From Artemisia argyi (lineage: Eukaryota; Streptophyta; Magnoliopsida; Asterales; Asteraceae), in assembly GCA_030686995.1 (NCBI GenBank), contig CM060708.1, positions 102,864,523 through 102,928,522 on the forward strand: a stretch of 64,000 nucleotides of DNA, in the 5' to 3' direction. Position 1 is the stretch's first letter, and each line of letters begins with the position of its first letter. Both the position numbers and the translations under genes were made by a program. The notes below the pieces were generated by a model that ran no database searches, was not told the origin of the DNA, and saw only the letters and a program-made list of their open reading frames with translations. This document shows positions 45,497 to 57,700 of the stretch, piece by piece.

Positions 45497-48036
45497 GCGC
45501 TTTTATTCTAGTCAAAATACAAGTTAGGGGTCATTTAACACTAATATAAAAGTAATTACAACAAATAATTGTTCCACTAAAGACCAATAGACAAGCACGG
45601 AGGTCATATACTAGCACCTCACAAATAGTGTTTAGATACTCACATCTCTCGGGTGTAATAAAGTATAAATTACAATATGGAAACGGAAGATATCTCTCAC
45701 TACCTGTCATAGCAAAATAGATTACCATAGGCTTGGGAAATGATCAAACCTCCACCACATGGCGTAAGCACCTAGGATAAACTATCAAAGAGGTCTTTTA
45801 AATGGTTGTAACGTTAGGTGTAGGGATATGAAATACACGGTTTTGTGGGATAAAGGAAGTTTTACTGGTGGCGAGTTAACAATCTTAGTTAATTACATGT
45901 ACAATATGGCGTTGCTAAGCCAAGACTAGACTCGACTTAAGCTAATAAATGAGAAATAATAAAAACATAAAATGAACATAGAATGAAACGGGATGGTAGT
46001 CCGTATGTTTTTTTTTTCTTTTTCTTTTTCTTTTTTCTATTTTTTTTTTCTTTTTCTTGATTTTTCGATTTTTTTTTTTTTTTTTTTGCATACACTCTTA
46101 CCCTACCATCCAAAATAATACATCATAGGGAATGAAAATTCCCCTTACACTTGAATCTTTACATACTTCACATTAAACTAATCTAATGACTCGAATTAAG
46201 AAAATCAAAACACTTGGAGCACTTTTAAGATTAACGTACATATGGGGGTAATAAATGATGTTCTTCCCCATTACTCCATAAAATAAGTACTTACCCATGA
46301 GTCCCAATCATCCCAAAACAATATGTACAAGGATATGACTCGACTTAGCAACCATGTAATCAATTAGATAGTTAACTTAGGGTTTAACAAATAACAATAA
46401 TGCACTAAAAATGAGCGCATACACGGAAGGCTAAGGCGATTTGGTTGTACATTTAAGTGGGGTGTAACAAATTCTTCCTTTAAGTAAAATGCTTAAAGTT
46501 AGAAACGAAAAGATAGGCTCGGAGGGGTGTACTAGGGGTATCGTGTACTAAAAATGAGTACAACGCTAAGGGTGTGGGAAAAATTACTTGACTTAACTAG
46601 CCAAGTAATATGACTTAAATGGTCAAGTAATTATGATACGGGTTTAACACAAGGGTGATCCTAATGCCTCTTATCATGTAGTAAATCCTACTACACGAAT
46701 GTAGTCTCACTAGCGGTCTCGGGATGCATCACTAACGCAAGTTCTAGAATCTAAATGCTTCCGGTACACTCATAAGCACTAATAATAAATGCTTTTCCTA
46801 TCAAATCTAAAGGCGAACCTCACATATTTGGGTGGAAATTTTTTTCTGAAAGTACGGTTATGTGCTAGACATACGATCTCCTATCCATGAGACGCTTGCT
46901 ATGGCTAAAGTTTCACTCCTAAATGTTGTAAAAAAATTTAAATTTGGCGCTAAAATTGCACTTACAAGTATTTCTCATAGTTTTATTACAAATCTACCAT
47001 TGAACAAAACTAACTCAAGCGAAAGTGCATATGTAAGGTATCATCTTTTTACCCTCCCCTTACACTTAAGATGAACATTGTCCCCAATGTTCAAGTAAAG
47101 AATGTAAAAGTGAAAAAGTAAAGAGAATGAAATCAAATACTCCCCTGATTCGCTCGGTATGGATAATGAGGTGGCAAGGTTAAATCTTCCTCCAAGAAAA
47201 TGAACAATCAAAGCTTCCCTTCCAGAATATAAATCATCTTCTTGTCATACATAACCTGTAAAACCTGATAAAATAGACAAGACAACCTCGCGTAAAATCG
47301 ACGGCATCCTATATAAGTTACTAAATCCTAGAAAACAAGATAAGATATAATGCTTGTGGAATGAAGTTTGCAGATCTCCTGGAGATTATAAAACTTAATA
47401 ATTCACAAAAAACCATAAAACTCCGTTAGAAAAACAAAACTGGTAAAATTTCCAGATTTTTACACTTGACGCCGTCAAGAGTAAACTCTTGACGCCGTCA
47501 GAAGTGACCTGCAGAAATTCTTATGTTAAGTTTCCGGAAATTTTCTGGAAAAACTTGGTCCTACTTCCTGGAAAATCCTGCAAAACTTCATTATGACTCA
47601 ATACAAGCATTTGACTCTAACAAATAAGAATATACATGTTCATTTAATATTGTGGAGAATCATGATCGGTTTGTTTCTTGAAAACATATTTGGGGTTTCC
47701 CCTTACACTTATCTTTTGCAAAAATACCTTTAGGTGGAGTTAAGACTAGGCTAAAACAACAAAGTAAAGTATTTCCACTATTTAGTTTAGTAACATGATC
47801 TACCAACAATAAAAATTAAGCATGCATACGGAAGCAAATAACAAACAAACAAACAAAATCACACAAAGCATGAAGAACGTCAACACAAGCACAACAATTA
47901 TTTCAAGTAACAATAAACATGAAAATAAAATTGTTCAAGGCCAACAGAGGCCGAATCCTAAACTATTACAACATCAATTGTTTTGAATTACATGACCATC
48001 AATAAATTGTTCACAAATAACAGATATCAAGAAAGA
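45497..48036 (-). other. 3' noncoding part of the Athila-like element
   Basis: No gene. It includes a T-rich tract with scattered C at 46,008-46,088 (A-rich on the sense strand), the second hairpin/polypurine module at 47,051-47,092, and two TGACG palindromes at 47,467 and 47,490. The short frames at 45,302, 45,531 and 46,862 are element sequence without support as genes. Confidence 0.65.
47051..47092 (-). promoter_or_regulatory. Distal hairpin plus polypurine tract
   Basis: On the minus strand GAACATTG-GGGA-CAATGTTC (47,092-47,073, perfect 8-bp stem), then ATCTTAAGTGTAAGGGGAGGGT. It stands about 1.6 kb inside the LTR-adjacent module. Confidence 0.7.
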
Positions 48037-49331
48037 TCACTGGGGAGGAGGACCGAAACGGTAGTCGTAGCCAGGAGGGAGGTGCCCGGTGTACCCATAG
48101 GGAGGGTAGTCAGTCTCACGGCCAGGGAATGGGTCAATCTGCAGGTGAGGCTCAAGCTGATCTCGGGTGAAGAGGTGCTGCATCTGGCGGATGGTGTGAT
48201 CATACATCCAATCAAAGCGCTGGTCACTGGTGGTCCGCCAGGCGTCCACCTGACCCATCCAGGCACCCTAGTGTGCCTGCCAGTCTCCCAGACCCATGTG
48301 TCGGTAGTAGTCAGCTGTCCCCTCCTCATAACCCTGGAACTGATGCTGCTGGGGCCCTACCTCATCATCAGCATCATCCTCCTCATCAGGCCCCCTGCCT
48401 CATACCAGTTATAGGTCCCATTCCTCTCTAGCATCACGATGCTCATCTGCCTGAGGGATTTAGTCCTCACCACCCTACAAGCCCCACAGTCGCTCAAGTA
48501 CCCCAGGATCTGAGGAGTAACAAGATCATAGGAACGAGCCAACCGGGTCACGAACATCCCCCCATACACCTTATCAATATCCCTCTCACCCACACTGGTC
48601 CTCAAATAACTAGCTACCCAAAATGGGATGTTGCAGTAAACATCCGCTGAAAAGATCGTGTACAAGTAGAAAAGATCTGAAGCAGTAACACGGTGAGTGG
48701 TGCCATGACGTCCTGACAGGCTGTATGTGATGCACCTGTGGACCAATCTAACTATGGGGTCCCTGATGGATGCTGCCCCAGTAGTCGAGGTGTAAACCCC
48801 GTCCCCAATGGTCGGCCAAAAAGTGATACACCTCATCTCACTCCTCTGAGTCTCCCCATGCAACAACCTCTGCATAAAACCTCCATCAACCGCCTCCTCC
48901 CTAGTATACAACCCAATCCTCCAACCAAACTCAGTGACCGAACACGACCTCACTTCCCCTCCTAGCCTAAAATAGATAGTGGTGCCCCCCATATCCGTCC
49001 TAGCCTCAGCCTGATCAAAATGGAAGGTCGTAAAGAACTCCCTCACCAACTCACTATACACCATCTCCCTAATCCTAAACAACCTCTCCCATTGAGGACC
49101 CGCAAACCCATCGGTGTGGATCCTCTCCAAAAACGCAGCTTCCAACCCTTGGGCCCTAAGAAACTCCCAATCAACCACAGCCCCAGCATCAATATGGTGG
49201 TTACAAAGTTCCGTATACTTGGTGGTGGCGCCAACAGTGTCAAACTCGCTCCAACCATGGACCAATTCTCCATAATTAACTCTTTGGGACCTAGAGGAAC
49301 TGCCCCGATGTTGTCGAGATCTCTTGCTCAT
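48037..49331 (-). pseudogene. ATHILA ORF1-type protein
   Basis: From the ATG at 49,331 the first 324 codons are open: an N-terminal Ser/Arg-rich start (MSKRSRQHRGSSSRSQR), then VYSELVREFFTTFHFD, IYFRLGGEVRSCSVTEFGWRIGLY, IVRLVHRCITYSLSGR and DLFYLYTIFSADVYCNIPFWVASYL. This is the pattern of the ATHILA ORF-1 family of plant gypsy elements; its role in transposition is not established. The published frame ends at 48,357, but the coding sense continues in the neighbouring frame through an acidic stretch and a Tyr/Pro/Gly tail to 48,037, so the ancestral protein was longer (about 430 residues). A one-base shift in the five-base C-run at 48,391-48,395 and a TAG at 48,267-48,269 break it. It lies downstream of gag where pol would be expected. 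Confidence 0.8.
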
Positions 49332-50027
49332 TTTCCTGGAAAAAGGTAGAGTGAACGGAAACGATTAGAACAAGAATTTTAATGATTTTCATGCTGTCAG
49401 ACACATCTGACGCCGTCAGGAGTAGTCCTGACGTCGTCAGACTGATCAGAATCCGAATCATGCAAATGCGAGGGAAAAATCAATTTTCAAACTCTTATCC
49501 CATTACCCAAACACTCCTTTAATCAGAAAACATGGGTGGGGGTCAAAGAATCCGTGGTATGAGTGGCTTTCCCTAAACTAATGCATGATTCGAGTGGGAT
49601 AACATAATCAACGGGTAACCCCATGTTTACAAATCACCAAATGGATGGCATTACGATTTGTTAAGGATGGGTCAAGAATGGGGTTTCGGGCGAAAGGGGT
49701 TTTCCAAATTGATGGATCCTAAGGACAATTGATCGAAAAAGAATGAAGAAGAATCACTTACCAAGTGAAGATTGGATGTGGAAGACGTCGAATTGAAGGG
49801 TGGAGATTCGGAATGGTAGCAGCACTTTGGGTGAGATTTGTGGGGTATGGGTTGAAAGTGATTGGTTTTGGGTTAATATTGCTGACCCATCGAGCTGACG
49901 GTGTCAAGAGTTATGTCTGACGCCGTCAGATGCCCGTGTGAGGTGAGAAATGGAGTAATTCCATGTTTAGTCCCTACACTTTGTGTGAATAGCTAAACAT
50001 TAGTAAAACTCATGAGTAGTTATTCCG
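49332..50027 (-). other. Spacer between gag and ORF1
   Basis: No coding sense and no trace of protease or RT. It contains TGACG palindromes at 49,408 and 49,918 with variants at 49,429 and 49,896. Confidence 0.65.
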
Positions 50028-51476
50028 TTAACGAGGTCCGCCAGGGTCGAACGTCTCATTACTGTCACGGAAAGAGGTAAGGTTGTAGAAGGGGTTGGGT
50101 AATGTTTTGGCTAAGTTGTAACCTGTGCACGGGTCACTGGTGTGTAAAAAGAGATGTTGTTCCATAGAGGATTTCAAATCAGTGGTGTTTTTGAGGTACA
50201 ACCTCTTTACACCGGGTTTAAAACCAAAAGAACGTCTCTTGGATAAGTTCGGGAATGTGGTTCGCAAGCATCCAATGAAAATGTTATGGACTTGCGAACT
50301 CTTCTCTGCATGGGGATGCTCATGAGAATGGGGGGTAGCTAATGGTGAAGCACTTGGGGAAAATTTCCCGCTATCCTCTTGGTCAAACACCAAAGGGGTT
50401 GAAACCTCGAAGACTTTTTCAATTTTTTTAGGTACGGAATTTTCTTTGATCTTTTCTTTGACCCTTGATATGAATTGGTCTGCTAAATTCATAAAAGCTT
50501 TGTGAGTGCTTTCCATGCGTGCTTCTAGGTGCTGGATTTGTTTTTCCTGATTATCCATGAAGGTTACCATTATCCCTTCGAATTCCTCTTGTTGTGAACG
50601 TTCAGGAAAATTGTGGTCGATAACCGTATTCCTACGTAAATTAGGATTCCACATGGGTTCAGCAGCAAGCTTCTCAATACTCATTAATTCTTTTACCTGC
50701 TTCTCGATGCTTCCTAACAACTGTTCTTGGGTGGCATATGCGTAATCAAATTTTCCCTTGCCTGGGAACATCGGGTCCTCCCATCCTTCTTCTTCGTACT
50801 GTGCCAACCCTTCAAGAACTTTCCAGCACTCGTCAATGCTAAGTCTATTTAGCCTGCCCTTGGCTGCGTAATCAATGGCTCTCCTTGTTTGATAGTCAAC
50901 TTTATCGTAAAAGATTTGGATCTGAAGCCATGGTTCGATGCCATGATGAGGGACTTTTCGGAGCAGGTCTTTATATCGAGTCCATGCTTCATAAAGAGAT
51001 TCATTTTGACGTTGTTGGAACATCAAGATGTCATTTCTAAGCTTAGTAGTTCTCCCCGGTGGGAAAAATTGAGCAAGGAAACGAGTGGTGAGATCATCCC
51101 ATGTGGTGATGGATCCCGCGGGTAAACGCTCAAGCCATTGACTAGCTTGATCCCGTAGAGAGAATTGGAATAGGCGTAATCGGGTTGTCTCTCTAGTTTC
51201 AAGATCTAGGTCTATGGAATCTACGATTTTGAGGAAGTCCTTAAGATGTTGGTTTGGATCTTCGGAACGAAGTCCATGGAATGCACATCCGCTTTGCACC
51301 AACCGGATGGTGTCGGATCGCAAGGGGGTCACATTGGCTCCGGTGAGCTCAATGGTGTTTCGGTAGCCTTGGTGGCTAGGTCAGGAATACTCTCCTAAGG
51401 TTCGGGGCCTAAGAGGTTCTAATGGTGGGTTTTGTTGTGGTGGGATGACGGGTTCAAAGATGTTCCCGTTGTCCAT
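50028..51476 (-). pseudogene. Athila-like gag
   Basis: The long frame (51,332-50,028, 434 codons) holds the gypsy retrotransposon gag domain: LRLFQFSLRDQASQWLERLP, TTWDDLTTRFLAQFFPPGRT, LRNDILMFQQRQNESLYEAW and LLRKVPHHGIEPWLQIQIFY, forming the capsid-like shell protein. The true start is probably the ATG at 51,474-51,476 (MDNGNIFEPVIPPQQ), because the same frame is coding from there; an in-frame TGA at 51,381-51,383 (codon 32) interrupts it. The middle and C-terminal parts are polar with a few helices, and no CCHC knuckle or protease motif follows. The spelling of the gag core is closest to Athila/Tat elements. Codon 32 lies where a CGA would give TGA by one C to T change. Confidence 0.87.
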
Positions 51477-51616
51477 GATGTTGGATGGTTACGAACAAAG
51501 GCACAAAGAAATAAGATAGACTAAAGAAAACCTAAAAATAAAAATAAAATCTTACTAGAAAGGAATCTAGCAAGTAGACCTAATAAAAAGAAATTCTAAC
51601 CTAGACAATAACTATT

Positions 51617-51634
51617 CCCCGGGCTGCGGCGCCA
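51617..51634 (-). promoter_or_regulatory. Primer-binding site, tRNA-Asp type
   Basis: Minus strand: TGGCGCCGCAGCCCGGGG, separated from the LTR end by six bases (AGTTTT). It has the same TGGCGCCGC start as the site at 25,192-25,210. Confidence 0.75.
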
Positions 51635-51640
51635 AAAACT

Positions 51641-53042
51641 TGATGAGTGGGAATCGCACCACGCTTTACCTCTCAAGGGATCTTGAGAAGCTTACAACCC
51701 CCACCAGGCAGTGTACCTGATCGTTGTAGTATAGTATAGTGACAAGTACCGGGGGATTGATCGTTCAGCTTAGGAATAGTGTCGCTAGGATTAGAAAACC
51801 TAAATACTAGTTCTAAAGGTGAGGGATGATTATTTTTGTATTTTATATTTTTTAGAAAGCAATTAAAAATCTCGGGTTTGAAGGATTTGGGCGGAATTAG
51901 TTGCTAATCAACTAACCCAATACTAAAGATGCAATCAAAATAAAATACTAGAAATGAAAATAAACGAAATTATACTAAAGTTGTGAGCAATAAGTGGAGA
52001 AAATGTATTTACTTAGATTTCACTACTCCCTAGACATGTTTTACATGTTAATTACTTGTTATAATTGCATGGATGACGGATCGTATTCCTTAATATCATT
52101 CATGGGGTGGCACACTTAACTCCCCAATTCTATGAGCTCTTATCTCCTTCTATACCATGCCCAGCACAACCATAGGGATTATAAACAGTGGCTCATGTAT
52201 TAAATACAACCAATAAAGACCTAGTGCACGTCGGTTCATGTTTCTTAAGACGTTCAAGCATGTTACCAATTGGAGATCTGCCAGTTTTCTTAAGCCTAAC
52301 ATATAAATCATTCATCCAAGACAAGTATAAACAAGTAATCAACACATAATTAACATCTAGGTTTCATTAGATCCAAGCAAACACAAGATAGATCTTGCCT
52401 AGCATGATGGAATTAAGACAAGAACAAGATATAGACAACCAACACATAGACATATTGATTGAATTAAAAGAACACTTATCTCAATTACACATGAAAGGTA
52501 TCAAGGGCTTGGAACCCTTGAAAAACCAGTAAAATTCGCACCTAGTTCGTACTTAGGGTTTCTCCAAAACTTCCTCTCTTAATGTGAAAATTAGAAAACT
52601 ATATATAGGAAAAGGGGTCTGACGGCGTCAAGACTAAACTTGTGACGCCGTCACCTCGCCGCCAAAACTCTTCTCGGACTGCCTTGATCTACATTTGATG
52701 CCGTCATGTGATAATCATTTCCAGGCCGTCATGACTTTTACTCTTGACGCCCTACTTCTTGACGCCGTCAAATCTGTACCGGGTCGTCATGGAATTTACT
52801 CTTGACGCCGTCAGGATGTTGCTCTTGACGCCGTCACCTACTGTTCCCAGCATGGAAAATTAAGACTTTGGCGTTTTCTTCACTTTTATGCTCCAAAAAC
52901 GTCCGAATTGCTTCCTTTTCCATATTTCACTCCCAAAGTACCTAAAATCACAAAAGGAATGATTTAGGGCAATATTTGATCAAATAAATTCAATTCCGGT
53001 CTTAAATGACCCCCTAAAAGTGGATCATTTTTCGCCTCATCA
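51641..53042 (-). repeat. Right (5') LTR of the Athila-like element
   Basis: 1,402 bp, the near-identical partner of 44,057-45,456. The promoter TATA (CTATATATAG, minus strand) lies near 52,598-52,608. Confidence 0.93.
52620..52836 (-). promoter_or_regulatory. TGACG palindrome array, right LTR
   Basis: Intact palindromes at 52,620, 52,643, 52,760, 52,803 and 52,826, with TGATGCCGTCA near 52,696 where the other LTR keeps TGACGCCGTCA. This is the promoter that would drive the full-length transcript. Confidence 0.62.
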
Positions 53043-53946
53043 TCCCCCTTAATGATTAAGGGGACCGGCCCCTAATTAAGAGGACCGGCACGCTCCAGAA
53101 CAATAATTTTTTGTCCTATAAATACTGGTTCATTCCACAAATTTTTCTCACCTTTTGCACCCCAAAACTTTCTGATCTAGATCACCATTTTCATTTCCTA
53201 TAATCCTTTGATCATATATACATAAATCTTTGTTTCAAAGTGATCCAAGTCTCATCCTTTCAAGTGCAAAAGAAGAATACTTCTATTCTCCAAGACAAGA
53301 AGTATTACAACTTGTTGTGACCTCCACATCTAAGTTGTTAGAGTATCATTCACTACATATACCTCTTTGTGTAATTAGTTGTGAATATTTGGTAGAATAT
53401 AGATTAGCAAGGTGTGTAGATAGAAAGATTTAGAAGTAGATTGTTGGGAAGTAGATAGTTGTGAGGAAGATAGTTGTTAAATGGATAGTTGTGAAGATAG
53501 ATAGGTGTGAAGAAGTAGTGTTGTAATTTAGGTGTGACTAGGTGTGAAGAAGTTGCGTAGAAGGTGTGATTAAGGTGTGACGAAGTTGTGGTGTGTATAT
53601 TGGTGTGTAAGGTTTTCTCCGCCATAAAGGAGATTGTTGACATAGTGAAGAAAACTCTCGAGTTAGGTGCTCGGGGAGTGGAGTAGGGCAAGGAAGGTGT
53701 CCTTGTAGCCGAACCACTATAAATCTCTTGTCTCGCGGTTCGATCTTTCCATCTCTTACTCATTTCATTTCTTACATTATCATTGCTTTAGTATTTAATT
53801 ATAGTTGTTTATATTGTGCAAGACTTGAATTCACATAATATCGAATCTATAATTTTTGTAAGTAAACAAAATACGCAAACAACTTTTATAACAAATTAAA
53901 AAGACGTAAAACTATTCAACCCCCCCCCCCCTTCTAGTTTTCCACA
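53043..53946 (+). repeat. 5' LTR of the SIRE-like copia, second part
   Basis: Resumes after the Athila-like insertion. CCCCTTAAT-G-ATTAAGGGG (53,045-53,063) is a perfect GC-capped palindrome; TATAAATA follows at 53,117-53,124; the R-U5 end CCCCCCCCCCTTCTAGTTTTCCACA closes at 53,946. The total reconstructed length is near 1.3 kb. The 119-residue minus-strand frame at 53,404-53,763 is a shadow of GTGTGA repeats. Confidence 0.78.
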
Positions 53947-53962
53947 ATTGGTATCAAGAGCC
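53947..53962 (+). promoter_or_regulatory. Primer-binding site of the SIRE-like copia
   Basis: ATTGGTATCAAGAGCC follows the LTR end; it is the tRNA-Met site (TTGGTATCAGAGCC) with one extra A. Confidence 0.82.
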
Positions 53963-53988
53963 ACGTCTAGCGAGATTTTTAAAATATA

Positions 53989-54710
53989 TTGTATTTTAAA
54001 ACTTGCAACGATCTATGGAATCTGAAAAAATATTCAAAAGGGCAATCTATGCAAAGACCACCACTATTTGAAAGTGATGGATTTTTATATTGGAAAAATA
54101 GATTCGAAACTTATGTGAAATCTAAAGATCTTGATCTTTGGCATGTTATTACCTTTGGTGATTTTCCTCCTACTCAACAAAATTCGGAAACTAAAATGGA
54201 TGAAATTGTACCTTTTGAAAAACAAAATGATGATTTGAAAAAGAAACTAGCTAAAAATAATGCAGCTAAAATGGTAATTTAAAATGTTTTGCCGCACAAA
54301 GAATATGAAAGAACTTTTATGTGTAAAACCGCCAAAGAAATTTGGGAGTCACTACTTATTACTCACCAAGGAAATAGTCAAGTCAAAGACAATAAAATAG
54401 ATCTTCTTGTACAACAATATGAACAATTTACGATTCCGGAAGAGGAATCGATTGATAATGCTTTTGCTAAATTTAACACTATTATCACAAGTTTAAAAGC
54501 ACTTGATGAGACATTTTCTAGTAAAAATTGTGTTAGGAAATTTCTTAGGGCATTGCATACAAAATGGCGAGCTAAGGTCACGGCAATTGAAGAATCGAAT
54601 AATTTGATGACGTTATCACTTGATGAACTTATTGGCAACTTGAATGTCCATGAAGAGATTCGGAAACGGTCAAAGTCAAGAAAGAACAAACTAAATCCAT
54701 TGCTCTAAAA
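53989..54710 (+). pseudogene. SIRE-like copia gag, broken
   Basis: Frame 53,989-54,282 gives RPPLFESDGFLYWKNRFETY and SKDLDLWHVITFGDFPP. After an in-frame TAA (54,280-54,282) the same frame resumes with [36 protein letters not shown] and SLDELIGNL to 54,708. These are the helices of the plant copia gag (UBN2-type) domain. A frameshift near 54,670 separates it from the zinc knuckle downstream. The first ATG that suits the family's start is not certain; the frame here opens at a TTG. Confidence 0.86.
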
Positions 54711-57700
54711 GCCAAAAAGGAACTTAGTGACGAGAGTGAAGACGAAGAATATGCAATGGCCGTAAGAGAATTCAAGAAATTCTTCAAAAGACGAGGAAGA
54801 TTCACTAGATTACCACGAGACGAGAGAAAGTCGTTCCAAAGAAATAGAAGTTATAACTACGGGAAAAGAAAGTGTTTTAGATGTGGAAGTTCAAATCATC
54901 TCATTGGTGAATGTCTAAAGCCACCGGGTTGTGAAAATCAAGGCGCCTTCATTAGTGGACCATGGAGTGATAGTGACAAAGAAGAAGTGGAAAAACCAAG
55001 AGACGAAAAATGTTTTGTGGCCAAAGCGACCGATGAAATATGTTTAGGAATAGACTTGGAGCCCGATGAATGGATCAAGGATAGCGGATGTTCGAGGCAC
55101 ATGACGGGGAACCGCAAGCTATTTTCTACATATAAGGCATACAATGGAGGTAACGTTATTTTCGGTAGTGACTTGCGTGGGAAAATCATTGGCAAAGGTA
55201 CGATCTCTCAAGACTCACTTACTATTGAAAATGTTGAGCATGTAGATAATTTAACATATAACTTGCTTAGTATAGGCCAAATATGCGATAATAAATGTAG
55301 GATTACGTTTACCGATAGGGATAGCGAAATAGTTAAGAATGGAAAGGTTATAGGTAGAGGAATTAGGAAAGGAGGCATATATGTTATGAAACTAGGAAAC
55401 AAACTGGAAGATAGGATATGCCTAGCAACCCTAGACGAAAACTCCACTTTGTGGCATAGGAGATTAGGACATGCGAACATGCAACAAATACAATCTTTAG
55501 CCTCTAAAGAACTAGTTAGAAACTTGCCTAACCTAAGATATGGCAAACACTTTTGTGATGCTTGTAAAATTGGAAAACAAGCTCATGCTAGTCACAAAGC
55601 TAAGAATATAGTATCCACTACTAGGTGCCTACAATTATTACATATGGATCTATTTGGTCCATCCGCTGTGCGGAGCTATGGAGGAAACCATTATACCTTA
55701 GTAATAGTAGACGACTATTCACGATACACGTGGACTAGGTTTTTAAGTGACAAAACCCAAGCCTTTGAAAAATTTGAAATATTTAGTAAAATGATTCAAA
55801 ATAAATTAGGATGCACAATAGTGGCTATTAGGACGGACCATGGTAGGGAATTTGATAACGAAGTACAATTCGGAAAATATTGTGATTTAAATGAAATATC
55901 TCACGATTTCTCCGCTCCTCGTACTCCTCAATCAAATGGCGTAGTAGAAAGAAAGAATAGGTCACTGCAAGAAATGAGTAGAACAATGTTAAATGAACAA
56001 TCCATCCCACAAAAAAATTGGTGTCACGCTGTAGATACATCAACATATATTATTAATAGGGTATCAATTAGGAAAATTCTAGGAAAAAGTCCTTATGAGT
56101 TGCTAAGAGGTAGAAAACCTAACTTAAGCTACTTTAGGGTATTCGGAAGTAAATGTTATATTTTAAACACTAAGGATTACCTTACTAAGTTTGACCCAAA
56201 ATCATACGAAGGAATATCTTTAGGCTACTTGCAAAATAGTAAAGCATATATAATACTAAACAAACACACTATGAAAGTAGAAGAATCATTAAATGTAACA
56301 TTTGATGAAACACCACCACCTCCTAAAACATTACCTTTAGAAGATGATGACTTAGTCGAAGATGAAGCTATTGAGGTTAGTAAATCAAAACCCATAGGAA
56401 ATGATAATGAAAATATAGACTTAGGAAATAGCAAAGTCGTAAATATTAAGGAATCTAAATCACATCCATTAGATAACATAATAGGAAGTCTTAATCAAAG
56501 AAACCTTAGGTCACAAGCCCAAGATAAAAATAACTTCTTTTGTTTCCTCTCAGCAATAGAACCTAAGAATATTAATGAAGCATTAAAGGATGAAAGTTGG
56601 GTTATAGCTATGCAAGAAGAATTAAACCAATTTAAGGCTAATGATGTTTGGGAATTAGTCCCAAATCCAATAAACATGACTATCATAGGAACTAAATTGG
56701 TATATAGGAATAAGTTAGATGAAAATGGAATAGTAACTAGGAACAAAGCTAGGTTAGTTGCCCAAGGTTATAATCAACAAGAAGGAATTGATTATGACAA
56801 AACTTATGCCCCCGTAGCTAGACTAGAATATTACTTGCCTATGCATGCGCCCTAGACATTAAGTTATTCCAAATGGACGTGAAAAGTGCATTCCTCAACG
56901 GTTTTATCAATGAGGAGGTTTATGTGGCACAACCTCCAGGATTCATTAACTTCGCAAAACCTGATTATGTTTATAAGTTAAAGAAAGCTTTATATAGACT
57001 CAAACAAGCTCCTAAGGCTTGGTATGATCGATTAAAAGCTTTTCTTATTAAACGTAATTATTCCATAGGAATGGTAGATAACACTCTTTTCACTAAAAAG
57101 AAAGACCCAAATCTCATCATTGTTCAAATATATGTTGACGACATTATATTTGGATCGACTTGTGAAGAAATATGTGATGAATTTGCCAAAATCATACATG
57201 ATGAGTTCGAGATGAGTATGATGGGTGAACTAAACTTCTTCCTAGGATTACAAATAAAACAATTAGAAGATGGAATATTCTTTAAACAATCTAAGTATAT
57301 TAAGGAAATGCTTAAGAAATTTGGCCTAGAAGACTCAAAACCCATGAAAACTCCCATGTCTACGGAAGTGAAACTCACAAAGGATGATGAAGGTGAGTCT
57401 GTAGATAATACTAAGTATAGAGGAATGATAGGTAGTTTACTATACTTAACGGCAAGTAGACCCGATATCATGTTTAGTGTTTGCCTTTGTGCCCGCTTTC
57501 AAAAGAATCCCAAAACCTCTCACCTAGAAGCGGTTAAACGTATCTTCCGATACATTAAAGGCACTATACACTTAGGATTATGATATCCTAAGGGATCCGG
57601 CATAGAAACCATTGTCTATGCGGATTCGAATCATGCGGGAGAGTACGTAGATAGAAAGAGCACTAGCGGTATTTGTACGTTTATGGGATGTTGTCTAACA

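Larger units (their letters stand above)
44057..53042 (-). mobile_element. Athila-like non-autonomous LTR retrotransposon, 9.0 kb
   Basis: Two LTRs of 1,400 and 1,402 bp with perfect inverted ends (TGATGAG...CTCATCA) bound an interior with gag and an ATHILA ORF1-type gene but no protease, RT, RNase H or integrase. The sense is minus: primer-binding site beside the right LTR, polypurine tract beside the left. Flanks GCCCC and TCCCC agree in four of five bases, as expected of a slightly altered target duplication. The insertion splits the SIRE-like LTR. A relative survives at 9,450-11,664. Confidence 0.9.

Noticed and set aside
48027..48414. Plus-strand 143-residue and minus-strand 100-residue frames
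   Set aside because: They are other-frame readings of the ORF1 C-terminal coding region.
53404..53763. 119-residue minus-strand frame
   Set aside because: It is antisense to the SIRE-like LTR and made from GTGTGA/AGTTGT repeats.
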